DNA from: Bacteroidota bacterium
Lineage (GTDB): Bacteria > Bacteroidota > Ignavibacteria > UBA10030 > UBA8401
Direction: 5' to 3'
DNA: 12,051 nucleotides
NCBI GenBank assembly: GCA_030824175.1
Contig: JAVBYH010000315.1
Coordinates: 1 to 12,051, forward strand
Shown: positions 1 through 6,966 of the stretch, piece after piece
How the letters are laid out: every line of letters begins with the position of its first letter
Position numbering within the stretch: the stretch's first letter is position 1
Notes under the pieces: generated by a model
Databases searched by the model: none
What the model saw: only the letters and a program-made list of their open reading frames with translations
Told to the model about the DNA's origin: nothing
Translations under genes and position numbers: made by a program

Positions 1-1362
1 GCGCCGGCGATGTTCAGCGGCGGATCGTGCATGGTGCCTGTGAATGAATTTGTGAAGATGTTCGAGACGGAGATGCGGCAGCGTATTATTTTTTCGGGAT
101 CGGAACCGGGGAAGAGCGCCGCGCCGGCCGAAAAATCAGTTATTACGAGTCAAACACCCGGGCAGACGAAGGACCCCGCCTCATCCGGCGACGAACAGTT
201 GTCTGTGGGAACGGACGCGAAGGCTGGCAAGTTCACCGTGACCGGCATCGACGTCGAGGAAAAAAAGAACGGCTATCTTCTGCGCATTCATGCGACTGAG
301 CGGCTGCCTGACGCCGAGAAGACGCTGCAGGGCGGCGAATGGCTCTATCTGACCGTGCCGCGGGGCACGGCCGATGTCGCGCGGCTGGGGGGAATGTTCC
401 CAACCGGCCTCGTGAAGCGCGTGATACCCGTGCAGTCCGCCCAGGCCCTCCAGATCAGCTTCCAGTTCCGCGAAAAGATCGAATCCGCCGAGATCGTCGC
501 GGATCGGGCGGGGACGGACATCCTCGTCGCGCTGCGCACGGTGAGGGCGGCCAGCGGAAGCACTACGTCCGAGCCGGCCGTTGAATCCGTTACGCCGCCC
601 AAACAGCTAACAGCCGCCGAAACGAACGCCGAGAAGCAGAAGAACAAGTGGAAGCTCGACGTGATCGTGCTCGATGCGGGCCATGGCGGCCGCGATCCGG
701 GTACGATCGGCTCCATGGGCACGCATGAAAAGGATGTCACGCTCGGCATCGCGCTGAAGCTCGGCGCACTCATCGAACGGAACATGCCCGGCGTGAAAGT
801 CGTGTATACCCGGAAAACCGATACGTTTGTCGAGCTCTATCGCAGAGGGCAGATCGCCAACGAGGCGGGCGGAAAATTGTTCATCAGCATCCATTGCAAC
901 TCGACGCCGAAAAAAGCCACCGCCGCGAACGGCTTCGAGATCTATCTGCTTCGTCCCGGCAAGACTGCGAATGCGATCGAGATCGCGGAACAGGAAAACG
1001 GCGTCGTGCGGCTCGAAAAGGATTTCGAATACAGGTATCAGACGCTCACCGAAGAGAACTACATCATCCTCACGATGGCGCAGAGTGCGTACGTGAAGCA
1101 GAGCGAACGCTTCGCCGAATTCCTCGAATCCGAGATGGCGAAGAAGATGGTCTACCAGAGCCGCGGCGTGAAGCAGGCGGGATTCTACGTGCTCGTCGGG
1201 GCGTCCATGCCGAACGTCCTCATCGAGGCCGGGTACCTCTCGAACAAGAAGGACGAGTCGCTCCTGCGCGGGCTCCCCGGCCAGTACCTCGCCGCGGAAT
1301 CGATCTATGACGGCCTCAAAAAATTCAAGACGGAATACGAAAGCAATTTCAGCGAAGATTAA
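1..1362 (+). CDS. N-acetylmuramoyl-L-alanine amidase (Amidase_3), 5'-truncated by the window edge
   Basis: Zinc-dependent cell-wall hydrolase that cuts the amide bond between N-acetylmuramic acid and the stem peptide, acting in the periplasm. The catalytic domain fills the C-terminal half. It starts with DAGHGGRDPG, whose zinc-ligand His codon is at 682-684. Next come the Glu of THEKD (727-729), the His of SIHCNS (892-894) and the catalytic Glu in VLIEAGYLSN (1225-1227), so all metal and catalytic residues are present. The part before it, about bases 230-545, is beta-rich and resembles an AMIN-type peptidoglycan-targeting domain. A Ser/Pro/Ala/Lys-rich linker lies on each side of that domain. 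The frame is open to base 1, and the first residues (MVPVNEFVKMFE) look like the end of a copper-amine-oxidase-N-like repeat, so the true start and signal peptide probably lie upstream; ATG at 10 is unlikely to be the start. The MFS gene follows 48 bp downstream on the same strand. The amidase call is firm; the N-terminal domain assignment is tentative. Confidence 0.93.
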   Translation, partial: APAMFSGGSCMVPVNEFVKMFETEMRQRIIFSGSEPGKSAAPAEKSVITSQTPGQTKDPASSGDEQLSVGTDAKAGKFTVTGIDVEEKKNGYLLRIHATERLPDAEKTLQGGEWLYLTVPRGTADVARLGGMFPTGLVKRVIPVQSAQALQISFQFREKIESAEIVADRAGTDILVALRTVRAASGSTTSEPAVESVTPPKQLTAAETNAEKQKNKWKLDVIVLDAGHGGRDPGTIGSMGTHEKDVTLGIALKLGALIERNMPGVKVVYTRKTDTFVELYRRGQIANEAGGKLFISIHCNSTPKKATAANGFEIYLLRPGKTANAIEIAEQENGVVRLEKDFEYRYQTLTEENYIILTMAQSAYVKQSERFAEFLESEMAKKMVYQSRGVKQAGFYVLVGASMPNVLIEAGYLSNKKDESLLRGLPGQYLAAESIYDGLKKFKTEYESNFSED

Positions 1363-1410
1363 TGATGACATTTCCAGATTTATTCCCCTCCATATTTTCT
1401 GAAAGAGCAC

Positions 1411-2721
1411 ATGGATAATCAGATGATCGACCGTCCCGTTCACACACGGGAGTTCCGGATGCGCCGCGCGATGAACTGGCTGACGCTCGGCTTCACATAC
1501 GCCGCCATGTACATGGGGCGCTACAATCTCTCGTTCGCCAATAAGGCGCTCTCCGACAAATATGGATGGGACAAGACGGAGATCGGAGCGATCATCACCA
1601 CCGCGCTCACGATCTACGGCATTTCGGCGCTCTTCAACGGGCCCATCGCGGACCGGATCGGCGGGCGCAAGGCGATGCTCATCGGCGTCTTCGGCGCCGT
1701 CGTGTTCAACGTGTTGTTCGGCCTGGGCGCGTATATCGGATTCCTCGGCACGGGGCCGCTGCTGCTTGCGTACTTCGCCACGGCGTGGGGCTGCAACATG
1801 TACTTCCAGTCGTACAGCGCCCTGGCGCTCATCAAGGTGAACTCCGGTTGGTTCCACGTGCGGGAGCGCGGCGTGTTCTCGGCGATCTTCGGTTCGATGA
1901 TACAAAGCGGGCGCGCGCTCATCTTCGTCGTCGGCGGCATCGCGGTGGCGGTGCTGCCGTGGGAATGGGTGTTCTTCATCCCGGCGATGATCATGTTCAT
2001 GATGGGCGTGTTCACGTTCTACTTCGTGCGCGACACGCCCGAGGAGGCCGGACACCCCGCATTCGATACGAAGGACGCATCGAGCGGCGATACAGATAAG
2101 GTGGACATGAAGTACCTCATGAAGAAGGTCTTCACAAATCCGGTCACGCTCACGATCGCGCTTGCAGAGTTCTGCACAGGCTTCGTCCGTCACGGCTTCG
2201 AACAATGGTTCCCGCGCTACATGCAGGAGGCCCAGGGCCTGCTACTCGATTCGGCGGTGTTCCAGAAAGGCGCGCTGAGCGTCGTCATTGCGGGCATCGC
2301 GGGCGCATTCGCCGCGGGCACGCTGTCCGACTGGCTCTTCCGTTCGCGCCGCACGCCCGTCGCCTTCATCGGCTACATGCTGCAGATCGGCTCGCTGGCT
2401 GTTGTGTGGGCCGCGCCGAGCGTCGACGCGATCATTATGGCATTCGTCGTCAACTCGTTCGCCATCAGCATGGTGCATTCGATGCTCTCGGGCACGGCGT
2501 CCATGGACTTCGGCGGGAAGAAGGCCGCGGCCTCAGCCACCGGGCTGTTCGACGGCATGCAGTACATCGGCGGCGCCGCGGTCGGCGCGGGTATGGGGTG
2601 GATGCTGGAGACGTTCGGCTGGGGTTCGTGGGGACCGAGCATGATCGGATTCTCCGCCATCGGCGCGATCCTCATGCTGCGGCTGTGGAATGCGTCGCCG
2701 ACGAAAAAGTCGGCGCATTAA
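1411..2721 (+). CDS. MFS transporter of the organophosphate:phosphate antiporter (OPA, GlpT/UhpT-like) family
   Basis: Inner-membrane secondary transporter of 436 residues with about 12 hydrophobic segments, the usual length for the family. Residues 78-87 (GPIADRIGGR) form the MFS motif between helices 2 and 3. Several stretches match OPA carriers: MGRYNLSFA with Arg37, GFVRHGFEQWFPRY with Arg260, and GGKKAAASATGLFDGMQYIGG (residues 368-388), which corresponds to the helix 11 region of GlpT. In GlpT the two equivalent arginines bind the phosphate group, so a phosphorylated or related organic anion exchanged for phosphate is the likely substrate; the sugar or polyol part cannot be read from sequence. 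A charged loop at residues 207-235 separates the two halves. A weak GAAAGAG Shine-Dalgarno sequence lies just before ATG 1411. The gene is 48 bp behind the amidase and may be cotranscribed with it, although no functional link is evident. The terminator at 2821-2858 follows. Confidence 0.9.
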   Translation: MDNQMIDRPVHTREFRMRRAMNWLTLGFTYAAMYMGRYNLSFANKALSDKYGWDKTEIGAIITTALTIYGISALFNGPIADRIGGRKAMLIGVFGAVVFNVLFGLGAYIGFLGTGPLLLAYFATAWGCNMYFQSYSALALIKVNSGWFHVRERGVFSAIFGSMIQSGRALIFVVGGIAVAVLPWEWVFFIPAMIMFMMGVFTFYFVRDTPEEAGHPAFDTKDASSGDTDKVDMKYLMKKVFTNPVTLTIALAEFCTGFVRHGFEQWFPRYMQEAQGLLLDSAVFQKGALSVVIAGIAGAFAAGTLSDWLFRSRRTPVAFIGYMLQIGSLAVVWAAPSVDAIIMAFVVNSFAISMVHSMLSGTASMDFGGKKAAASATGLFDGMQYIGGAAVGAGMGWMLETFGWGSWGPSMIGFSAIGAILMLRLWNASPTKKSAH

Positions 2722-2727
2722 CAACGA

Positions 2728-2818
2728 GATTCCTCGCTTCGCTCGGAATCACAGATTTATTTTCGGAATGACACCTTATACTTGGAATGTGTCCTAGTAC
2801 TCGGAATGACACCTTATA
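2728..2818. repeat. Degenerate tandem repeat, period 19-20 bp, four units
   Basis: The motif GGAAT recurs at 2745, 2765, 2784 and 2803, so the spacing is 20, 19 and 19 bp. Units 2 (2762-2780) and 4 (2800-2818) are almost identical, sharing TCGGAATGACACCTTATA. Unit 3 is diverged and unit 1 is degenerate. Unit 1 begins inside GATTCCTCGCTTCGCTCGGA (2728-2747), which from memory resembles a dispersed intergenic repeat seen in many genomes. The array fills the gap between the MFS stop codon and the terminator, and no gene is apparent in it. Confidence 0.7.
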
Positions 2819-2820
2819 AT

Positions 2821-2858
2821 AAACGGGGGCCGGTTCTTCAACCGGCCCCCGTTTTTTT
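2821..2858. terminator. Bidirectional rho-independent terminator between convergent genes
   Basis: A perfect 15 bp stem has arms at 2821-2835 and 2840-2854 and a 4-base loop, CTTC. The stem core is GGGGGCCGG. On the plus strand a run of seven T (2852-2858) follows the G/C core; on the minus strand the stem is followed by TTTATTAT. It lies about 100 bp past the MFS stop codon and 4 bp past the stop codon of the minus-strand kinase gene, so it can end transcription from both sides. Confidence 0.93.
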
Positions 2859-2862
2859 ATGC

Positions 2863-3570
2863 TTATGCTGTCCACAATTTTTTCGTGACCCGCTCGAGCT
2901 CCCCGGCGAGCAGCGCCGGGTCGTTCGTCTTCTCGGGCATGTTCTCGAACACGGCGTAGGGGATCTTAATGCCGTTCACGTCGATCGTGTTCGGATCGGC
3001 GGCCTCGAGCTTGTCCCAGTCGTTCGTCTTGTAATAGAACTCCATCTTCGCGTCGGGCAGCGAGTGGAAGAGGATCGAATCTTCCTGACCCGGGCGGGCG
3101 CGGCGGTGGTTCTTGCGGACCGACTCCTCGTACGGCACGCGGATGTAGATGAGCTTCACGCGCTTCAGGATGTCTTCGTGCAGATACGTCAAGGCCTCGT
3201 GGATGCCGTCCTCTCCGCCGCGTGCGAATTCGATGACGACCGTCTTACCCGATTCGTGATAGTTGGGCTCACGGGCGACCTTTTTCCGATACTCGAGGCT
3301 GATGCGCTCGATGTAGAGGTTCCAGATGAAATGGTCCTTGAACCAGTATTTCTCATCCGTCCACACGCGTTCCTTGCCGTGCTTCGTGAGAATGTCGTCC
3401 GTCTCGAACGATTCCCAGACGTAGAGGAAATCGTCGAGCTCTTCAAACTCGCCGATGTGGAAGCGTTCCGAACGTTCGTTCGCGGGCGTCTTTTTCAGGA
3501 AATCGATGACTTCCGATTTCCCGGCTGCAGGCCGGCCTGTGATGATAAGAATGGGGAAATTGTTGCTCAT
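2863..3570 (-). CDS. Uncharacterised P-loop kinase-like protein
   Basis: A 235-residue cytoplasmic protein. Residues 8-19 give the Walker A loop (GRPAAGKS, 12-19) straight after a hydrophobic strand, as in small-molecule kinases of the P-loop fold. VVIEFARGG (111-119) could hold the Walker B-like strand with Glu114, and the strand LIYIRVP (140-146) is followed by the basic RKNHRRARPG (152-161), which resembles a LID region with arginines. Residues 40-95 are rich in aromatic and acidic residues, as expected for a substrate-binding insertion. I cannot name the substrate; nucleoside, sugar or protein-linked functions are all open. The start at 3570 is chosen because AAGGAG precedes it at proper spacing. 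The frame stays open upstream, but that extension would run into the metallophosphatase gene. It lies 68 bp downstream of that gene, on the same strand, and probably shares its transcript. Confidence 0.82.
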   Translation of the reverse strand: MSNNFPILIITGRPAAGKSEVIDFLKKTPANERSERFHIGEFEELDDFLYVWESFETDDILTKHGKERVWTDEKYWFKDHFIWNLYIERISLEYRKKVAREPNYHESGKTVVIEFARGGEDGIHEALTYLHEDILKRVKLIYIRVPYEESVRKNHRRARPGQEDSILFHSLPDAKMEFYYKTNDWDKLEAADPNTIDVNGIKIPYAVFENMPEKTNDPALLAGELERVTKKLWTA

Positions 3571-3575
3571 GCATA

Positions 3576-3581
3576 CTCCTT
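3576..3581 (-). promoter_or_regulatory. Shine-Dalgarno site deciding the kinase start
   Basis: On the minus strand this reads AAGGAG, five bases before ATG at 3570. It supports the 235-residue product over the longer open frame reaching 3891. Confidence 0.8.
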
Positions 3582-3638
3582 GGTGGAATGATTGATAGAC
3601 ACATGTGCTGCTGTGCGGTGTAAGCGGCGCACCGGCTG

Positions 3639-5144
3639 TTATTTCGTCTCTGTGATCCTCTCCTCGATCGAGGCGAGAATGGTTTTTTCGTTGCGCATCT
3701 TCTGTTCCACGACCTTGTAGAGCGACATCGTCGTATACACTTGCATTGCGACAGGGAAGCCGAGATACCGCTTCGCCTCGCTCACGAGGTAGTCGTTCGC
3801 AGCCGCGGTGTACGTCTGTGCATCGACGACGGGGCTGCCGTTCACGCTCAGCGTGAGGATCTCGGCCTTGCCCGAGCCGTTGCGTTTCCACGTGCAGCGG
3901 ATGCCGGAGGTCTGTATGGCGGGGCGTTCGTCGAGATAATTCTGGATGACCGAACGGAGCTGTGCGCCAGTCATCGTAAAGGTCACGAGCACGTTCCGGA
4001 AGGGGAGGACTTCGAAGAGGTCCTTCTTCGTGAATGTTCCGGCCGTGACGTTCTTGCGGATGCCGTGTGTGTTCATGAACGCCACGTCGGATTTCGACGC
4101 CTCGCGCTGCGCGTCGGTGATGAAGTTGCCGAGCGCCGATTCCGTGACGGTGTTCCGAAGATCCGCGGGGATCGTCGCGATCGTCTCGCTGTAGTCCGCG
4201 TCGATCGCGGTCTTGATCGAGTCCACGAACACCGAAAGGGCCGTTGCCGGCCGCTCGCTCGTGTACCAGAGCTGAAGAAGGTTGCCGTCGTATTTCACGA
4301 TCTTGTTATCCTGGATCGTGAGGTCCACGACGCCGAGATTCTCGAGATTGGAGCCGGCCTGGACGATAATGATGCCGTTGACGCGTTTCGGGTGCCTGAG
4401 GCGCGTGTGCGAATGCCCGCCGATGATCATGTCCAGCCCATTCACGTTCGCGGCGAGGACCGAATCGTCCTCCACGCCCTGATGCGTGACGGCGACAAGG
4501 AGGTCGACTGTTCCCTTCAGTTCGTCGATGTATTTCTGTGCGGTCTGCGCGGTGGCAAGCACTTTCATGCCCTTGAAGTTCGAGGGAATGATGAGCTCGT
4601 TGAGGCTCGTGGTGGTCAGCCCGATGACGGCGACCTTCACGCCGTTCGATTCCAGGATCATGTATGGCTTGTTGTTCGCGGGAACACCGCCGGTCTCGTT
4701 CACAAGGTTGGCGGAGACTGTCGGAAATTTGGCGATCGCGGTGAGGCTGCGCAGATTGTCCTGCGAGATGTCGAAGTCGTGGTTGCCCGGGCACCAGATA
4801 TCGTAGCCGACACGGTTCATCATTTCAAACAGGGCGCCGCCGAAGGCGCCGCGGTACTGGTATTCGGTGATCGGATTGCCGGTCATCATGTCTCCGGCAT
4901 CGACAAGGAGGACGGCGGGCTTCACTTTCCGAAGGCTGTCCACCGCCCACGCCAGCTCCACAAAGCCCCCGACGAGCGGTTTGGGGGGAGTTTTGATCCA
5001 AAATGCCTCGTGGGGGGTGAAACTCGCATGTGCGTCGTTCGTGTGAAGTATGGTGATGTGCTTCGGTTCGCCGGCCGTGAGCACGTGCAGCAGTGTGAAT
5101 ACTGCCGTCATGGCGAACGCCGTGCGCTTAAGTGTCGATGTCAT
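3639..5144 (-). CDS. Secreted 5'-nucleotidase / 2',3'-cyclic phosphodiesterase-type metallophosphatase (UshA family)
   Basis: A two-domain exported phosphohydrolase of 501 residues, the usual size for the UshA/NT5E family, which removes phosphate from nucleotides or related esters in the periplasm. An N-terminal signal peptide (residues 1-25, with KR then a hydrophobic stretch ending near LTAG) leads into the metallophosphatase domain. The dinuclear metal motifs are in order: NDAH (36-39), DAGD (82-85), GNHDFD (120-125), His221 in VTHQG and GGHSH (242-246). The C-terminal 5'-nucleotidase domain (about 318-480) shows ALGNFITDA (337-345), NTHGIRKNVTAG (358-369) and LPFRN (380-384). A longer frame reaches 5444 but would cover the divergent flavoprotein gene, so ATG at 5144 is preferred; ATG at 5180 (MHHIATTNG) and an in-frame TTG at 5150 are possible alternatives, and no start has a strong Shine-Dalgarno sequence. 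The kinase-like gene follows in the same direction. The exact substrate is unknown. Confidence 0.92.
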   Translation of the reverse strand: MTSTLKRTAFAMTAVFTLLHVLTAGEPKHITILHTNDAHASFTPHEAFWIKTPPKPLVGGFVELAWAVDSLRKVKPAVLLVDAGDMMTGNPITEYQYRGAFGGALFEMMNRVGYDIWCPGNHDFDISQDNLRSLTAIAKFPTVSANLVNETGGVPANNKPYMILESNGVKVAVIGLTTTSLNELIIPSNFKGMKVLATAQTAQKYIDELKGTVDLLVAVTHQGVEDDSVLAANVNGLDMIIGGHSHTRLRHPKRVNGIIIVQAGSNLENLGVVDLTIQDNKIVKYDGNLLQLWYTSERPATALSVFVDSIKTAIDADYSETIATIPADLRNTVTESALGNFITDAQREASKSDVAFMNTHGIRKNVTAGTFTKKDLFEVLPFRNVLVTFTMTGAQLRSVIQNYLDERPAIQTSGIRCTWKRNGSGKAEILTLSVNGSPVVDAQTYTAAANDYLVSEAKRYLGFPVAMQVYTTMSLYKVVEQKMRNEKTILASIEERITETK

Positions 5145-5346
5145 TGTCAACCCGTTTGTTGTGGCAATATGGTGCATGAACCGGAAAGATAATGTACAAA
5201 CTCTCGGAATAAGTATCCACAAAGAAAAATGAATATATGTATTGAAATGTGGCAAAATTAATCGTACTATAAACGAGGTTTCTATTGTTCCGGCCGACAC
5301 CGCACCGCCATATTTTTCCCGAACTGATTTTACGAAAGGATGAACC
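5145..5346. other. Divergent intergenic region
   Basis: These 202 bp separate the start codons of the metallophosphatase (minus) and the DHOD-like gene (plus). They are AT-richer than the flanking genes in the middle (about 5200-5280). A convincing plus-strand promoter is given separately. The minus-strand promoter must also lie here, but no single match stands out. Confidence 0.7.
5242..5270 (+). promoter_or_regulatory. Sigma70-type promoter for the DHOD-like gene
   Basis: TTGAAA at 5242-5247 and TACTAT at 5265-5270 are separated by 17 bp, close to the housekeeping consensus. This predicts a leader of about 70 bases before the ATG at 5347. If the host uses the Bacteroidota-type promoter consensus instead, this match would lose weight. 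Confidence 0.55.
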
Positions 5347-6336
5347 ATGAATCTATCGACGTCGTATCTTGGACTCGCATTGAAGAATCCCATTGTCCCA
5401 TCCGCATCGCCGATGTCCAGGACGATCGGAAGCATACGAGCCATGGAGGATTATGGCGCATCGGCAATCGTGTTATACTCGCTCTTCGAAGAACAGATCC
5501 GGCATGAAACGAACGAACTGAACCATTTCCTGAGCCACGGCACGGAAAGCTTCGCGGAGGCGCTGTCGTACTTCCCCCAGCAAACCGATTATTATCACGG
5601 TCCGGAAGAGTACCTCGAACACATCGCCTCGGCGAAACGCGCCGTGGAGATCCCGATCATCGCCTCGATCAACGGATCGACGGCCGGCGGCTGGACCGAA
5701 TACGCGAAGAAAATGCAGCAGGCGGGCGCCGACGCGCTCGAGCTTAACATCTACCACATCCCGACGGACCCCGACGTGAGCGGCTCCGAGGTCGAAGATC
5801 AGTATATCGAGATCGTGCGCGACGTGCGCGGCGCCGTTACAATACCGATCGCCGTGAAGCTGTCGCCGTTCTTCAGTTCCGTCGCATCGATGTGCAAACG
5901 CCTCGACGACGCGGGCGCCAACGGGCTCGTGCTGTTCAACCGCTTCTATCAGCCGGACATCAACCTGGATTCGCTCCAGGTCGAACCCGGCGTCGTGCTC
6001 AGCACCTCTGAGGCCCTCCGCCTTCCGCTTCGCTGGGTGGCTATTCTGCACAAGCAGGTGAAGGCCGATATCGCCGCGACGACGGGCATCCACACAGCCG
6101 AAGACGTGCTGAAGATGGTGATGGCCGGGGCAAATGTCACGCAGGTCTGTTCCGCGCTCCTGCGCCACGGACCCCGCCGCATCCGCGAGATCATCACCGG
6201 CATCACGCAATGGATGGTCGATCACGAATATGCGTCACTCGAACAGATGCGCGGCTCGATGAGTCACAAATCGGTCGCAGACCCGTCGGCGTTCGAACGC
6301 GCGAATTACATGAAGGCATTGAATTCATATATGTAA
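5347..6336 (+). CDS. Dihydroorotate dehydrogenase-like FMN protein
   Basis: A 329-residue cytoplasmic TIM-barrel flavoprotein related to PyrD/DHOD. Family signs are the opening NLSTSYLGLALKNPIVPSASP, the strand-loop VKLSPF (FMN-side Lys), LVLFNRFYQPD, and the C-terminal phosphate-binding part TTGIHTAEDVLKMVMAGANVTQV. In true class 1 DHODs the strand ELN is followed by S-C-P-N, which carries or neighbours the catalytic base. Here the equivalent segment reads ELNIYHIPTDPD, without Cys or the CPN turn. The protein therefore probably does not make orotate; it may reduce another substrate or serve as an electron-transfer partner. In annotated genomes, paralogues of this kind are named DHOD-like and are distinct from pyrD. 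AAAGGA at 5335-5340 is an excellent ribosome site for the ATG at 5347. It is divergent from the metallophosphatase gene and followed by an inverted repeat and the Rrf2 gene. The family call is firm; the reaction is unknown. Confidence 0.88.
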   Translation: MNLSTSYLGLALKNPIVPSASPMSRTIGSIRAMEDYGASAIVLYSLFEEQIRHETNELNHFLSHGTESFAEALSYFPQQTDYYHGPEEYLEHIASAKRAVEIPIIASINGSTAGGWTEYAKKMQQAGADALELNIYHIPTDPDVSGSEVEDQYIEIVRDVRGAVTIPIAVKLSPFFSSVASMCKRLDDAGANGLVLFNRFYQPDINLDSLQVEPGVVLSTSEALRLPLRWVAILHKQVKADIAATTGIHTAEDVLKMVMAGANVTQVCSALLRHGPRRIREIITGITQWMVDHEYASLEQMRGSMSHKSVADPSAFERANYMKALNSYM

Positions 6337-6355
6337 GTTCATTTTCATCGCCAGA

Positions 6356-6389
6356 CGGTCATCGATGCCGTGCAATGCATCGATGACCG
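6356..6389. repeat. Perfect 13-bp inverted repeat upstream of the Rrf2 gene
   Basis: Arms at 6356-6368 (CGGTCATCGATGC) and 6377-6389 match exactly as reverse complements, with an 8-base loop. No T-run follows on either strand, so it does not look like an intrinsic terminator. It ends 32 bp before the Rrf2 start codon and could be an operator or an RNA hairpin in the leader. A close relative lies at 10538-10567. Confidence 0.75.
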
Positions 6390-6421
6390 CCGGACGATAG
6401 TGCAGACACGAGAAGATCCGG

Positions 6422-6883
6422 ATGAGCATTTTTTTCAGCAGACAGTGCGAGTATGCAATTCAGTCCGCAATTTATATCGCCCAAAAACCCGCCGGCCAGT
6501 GGACCACGGTGAAGGAACTGACGGGACACCTGAATGTTCCTTACCATTTCTCCGGGAAGATCCTCCAGAACCTGTCGCGCAAGGGAGTGCTCATTTCAAT
6601 GAAGGGCACGCGCGGCGGATTCGCGCTGGCCAAGCCTGCGCGCGACGTGACGCTCTTCGACATCGTCGATGCGGTGGACGGCTCGGCCTTCCATAAGGCC
6701 TGCGTGATGGGCTTCCCGAGGTGCGGCGACGGGCACGAATGCTCGCTCCACGACCAGTGGGGCATCCTGCGCGAAAAAATTTATAAGATGCTCGTGAAAA
6801 AATCGCTCCACGATCTCGCGCACGACATGAACAAACCGGGTTATCAGATCCTGCCGGACGCCTTAAAAAATTCTTTAAAATAA
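6422..6883 (+). CDS. Rrf2-family transcriptional regulator, probable Fe-S sensor (NsrR/IscR-like)
   Basis: A 153-residue winged-helix regulator of typical Rrf2 length. The N-terminal helix (SRQCEYAIQSAIYIAQKP) and the recognition region HLNVPYHFSGKILQNLSRKGVLISMKGTRGGFALAKP (about 37-72) match the family. The dimer helix region carries Cys94, Cys101 and Cys107, the position where NsrR, IscR and RsrR bind a 4Fe-4S or 2Fe-2S cluster, followed by SLHDQWGILREKI, as in NsrR relatives. A sensor of nitric oxide, redox state or Fe-S status is thus likely; a fourth Cys (Cys9) lies near the N-terminus. GAGAAG at 6410-6415 serves ATG 6422. The gene stands just before the nitrite-reductase operon and, by analogy with NsrR repression of nrf in enterobacteria, probably represses it through the inverted repeat at 6919-6940. 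The family is firm; the sensed signal is inferred. Confidence 0.9.
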   Translation: MSIFFSRQCEYAIQSAIYIAQKPAGQWTTVKELTGHLNVPYHFSGKILQNLSRKGVLISMKGTRGGFALAKPARDVTLFDIVDAVDGSAFHKACVMGFPRCGDGHECSLHDQWGILREKIYKMLVKKSLHDLAHDMNKPGYQILPDALKNSLK

Positions 6884-6886
6884 CGC

Positions 6887-6916
6887 TTGCTTCCGACTGT
6901 GTGATTGTCGTATATT
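6887..6916 (+). promoter_or_regulatory. Promoter of the nitrite-reductase operon
   Basis: TTGCTT at 6887-6892 and TATATT at 6911-6916 are separated by 18 bp. It starts directly after the Rrf2 stop codon and lies 50-80 bp upstream of the polyferredoxin gene. The predicted start of transcription (about 6923) falls inside the inverted repeat at 6919-6940. Confidence 0.6.
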
Positions 6917-6918
6917 GA

Positions 6919-6940
6919 AATCAGACAAATTAGTCTGATT
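6919..6940. promoter_or_regulatory. Probable Rrf2-type operator
   Basis: A perfect inverted repeat of AATCAGAC (6919-6926) and GTCTGATT (6933-6940) around a 6-bp AT spacer. Its 22 bp length and AT-rich centre suit a dimeric Rrf2 regulator. It overlaps the predicted transcription start, so binding would block initiation. The link to the regulator encoded immediately upstream is an inference from position. Confidence 0.65.
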
Positions 6941-6966
6941 ACTAACTACACGCTACGGTTTCAGCC

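Noticed and set aside
607..2205. Minus-strand open frame of 532 codons across the amidase and MFS genes
   Set aside because: It runs opposite to two well-recognised genes, is full of Arg, His, Asp and Glu as expected for the antisense of GC-rich codons, and shows no domain.
2782..3591. Plus-strand open frame of 269 codons opposite the kinase gene
   Set aside because: Antisense to a gene with an intact Walker A motif and ribosome site; it also runs through the terminator hairpin.
3741..5192. Plus-strand open frame of 483 codons opposite the metallophosphatase
   Set aside because: The opposite strand carries all metallophosphatase metal motifs; this frame is a codon-bias shadow.
5145..5444. 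N-terminal extension of the metallophosphatase to 5444
   Set aside because: It would place about 100 residues before a clear signal peptide and overlap the start of the divergent DHOD-like gene.
5884..5892. GCATCGATG within the DHOD-like gene as a third copy of the twin inverted repeat
   Set aside because: Only the short palindromic core is present, with no second arm.
6356..6389. Inverted repeat as an intrinsic terminator of the DHOD-like gene
   Set aside because: The stem is perfect, but no T-run follows on either strand, so regulatory or RNA-structure roles are more likely.
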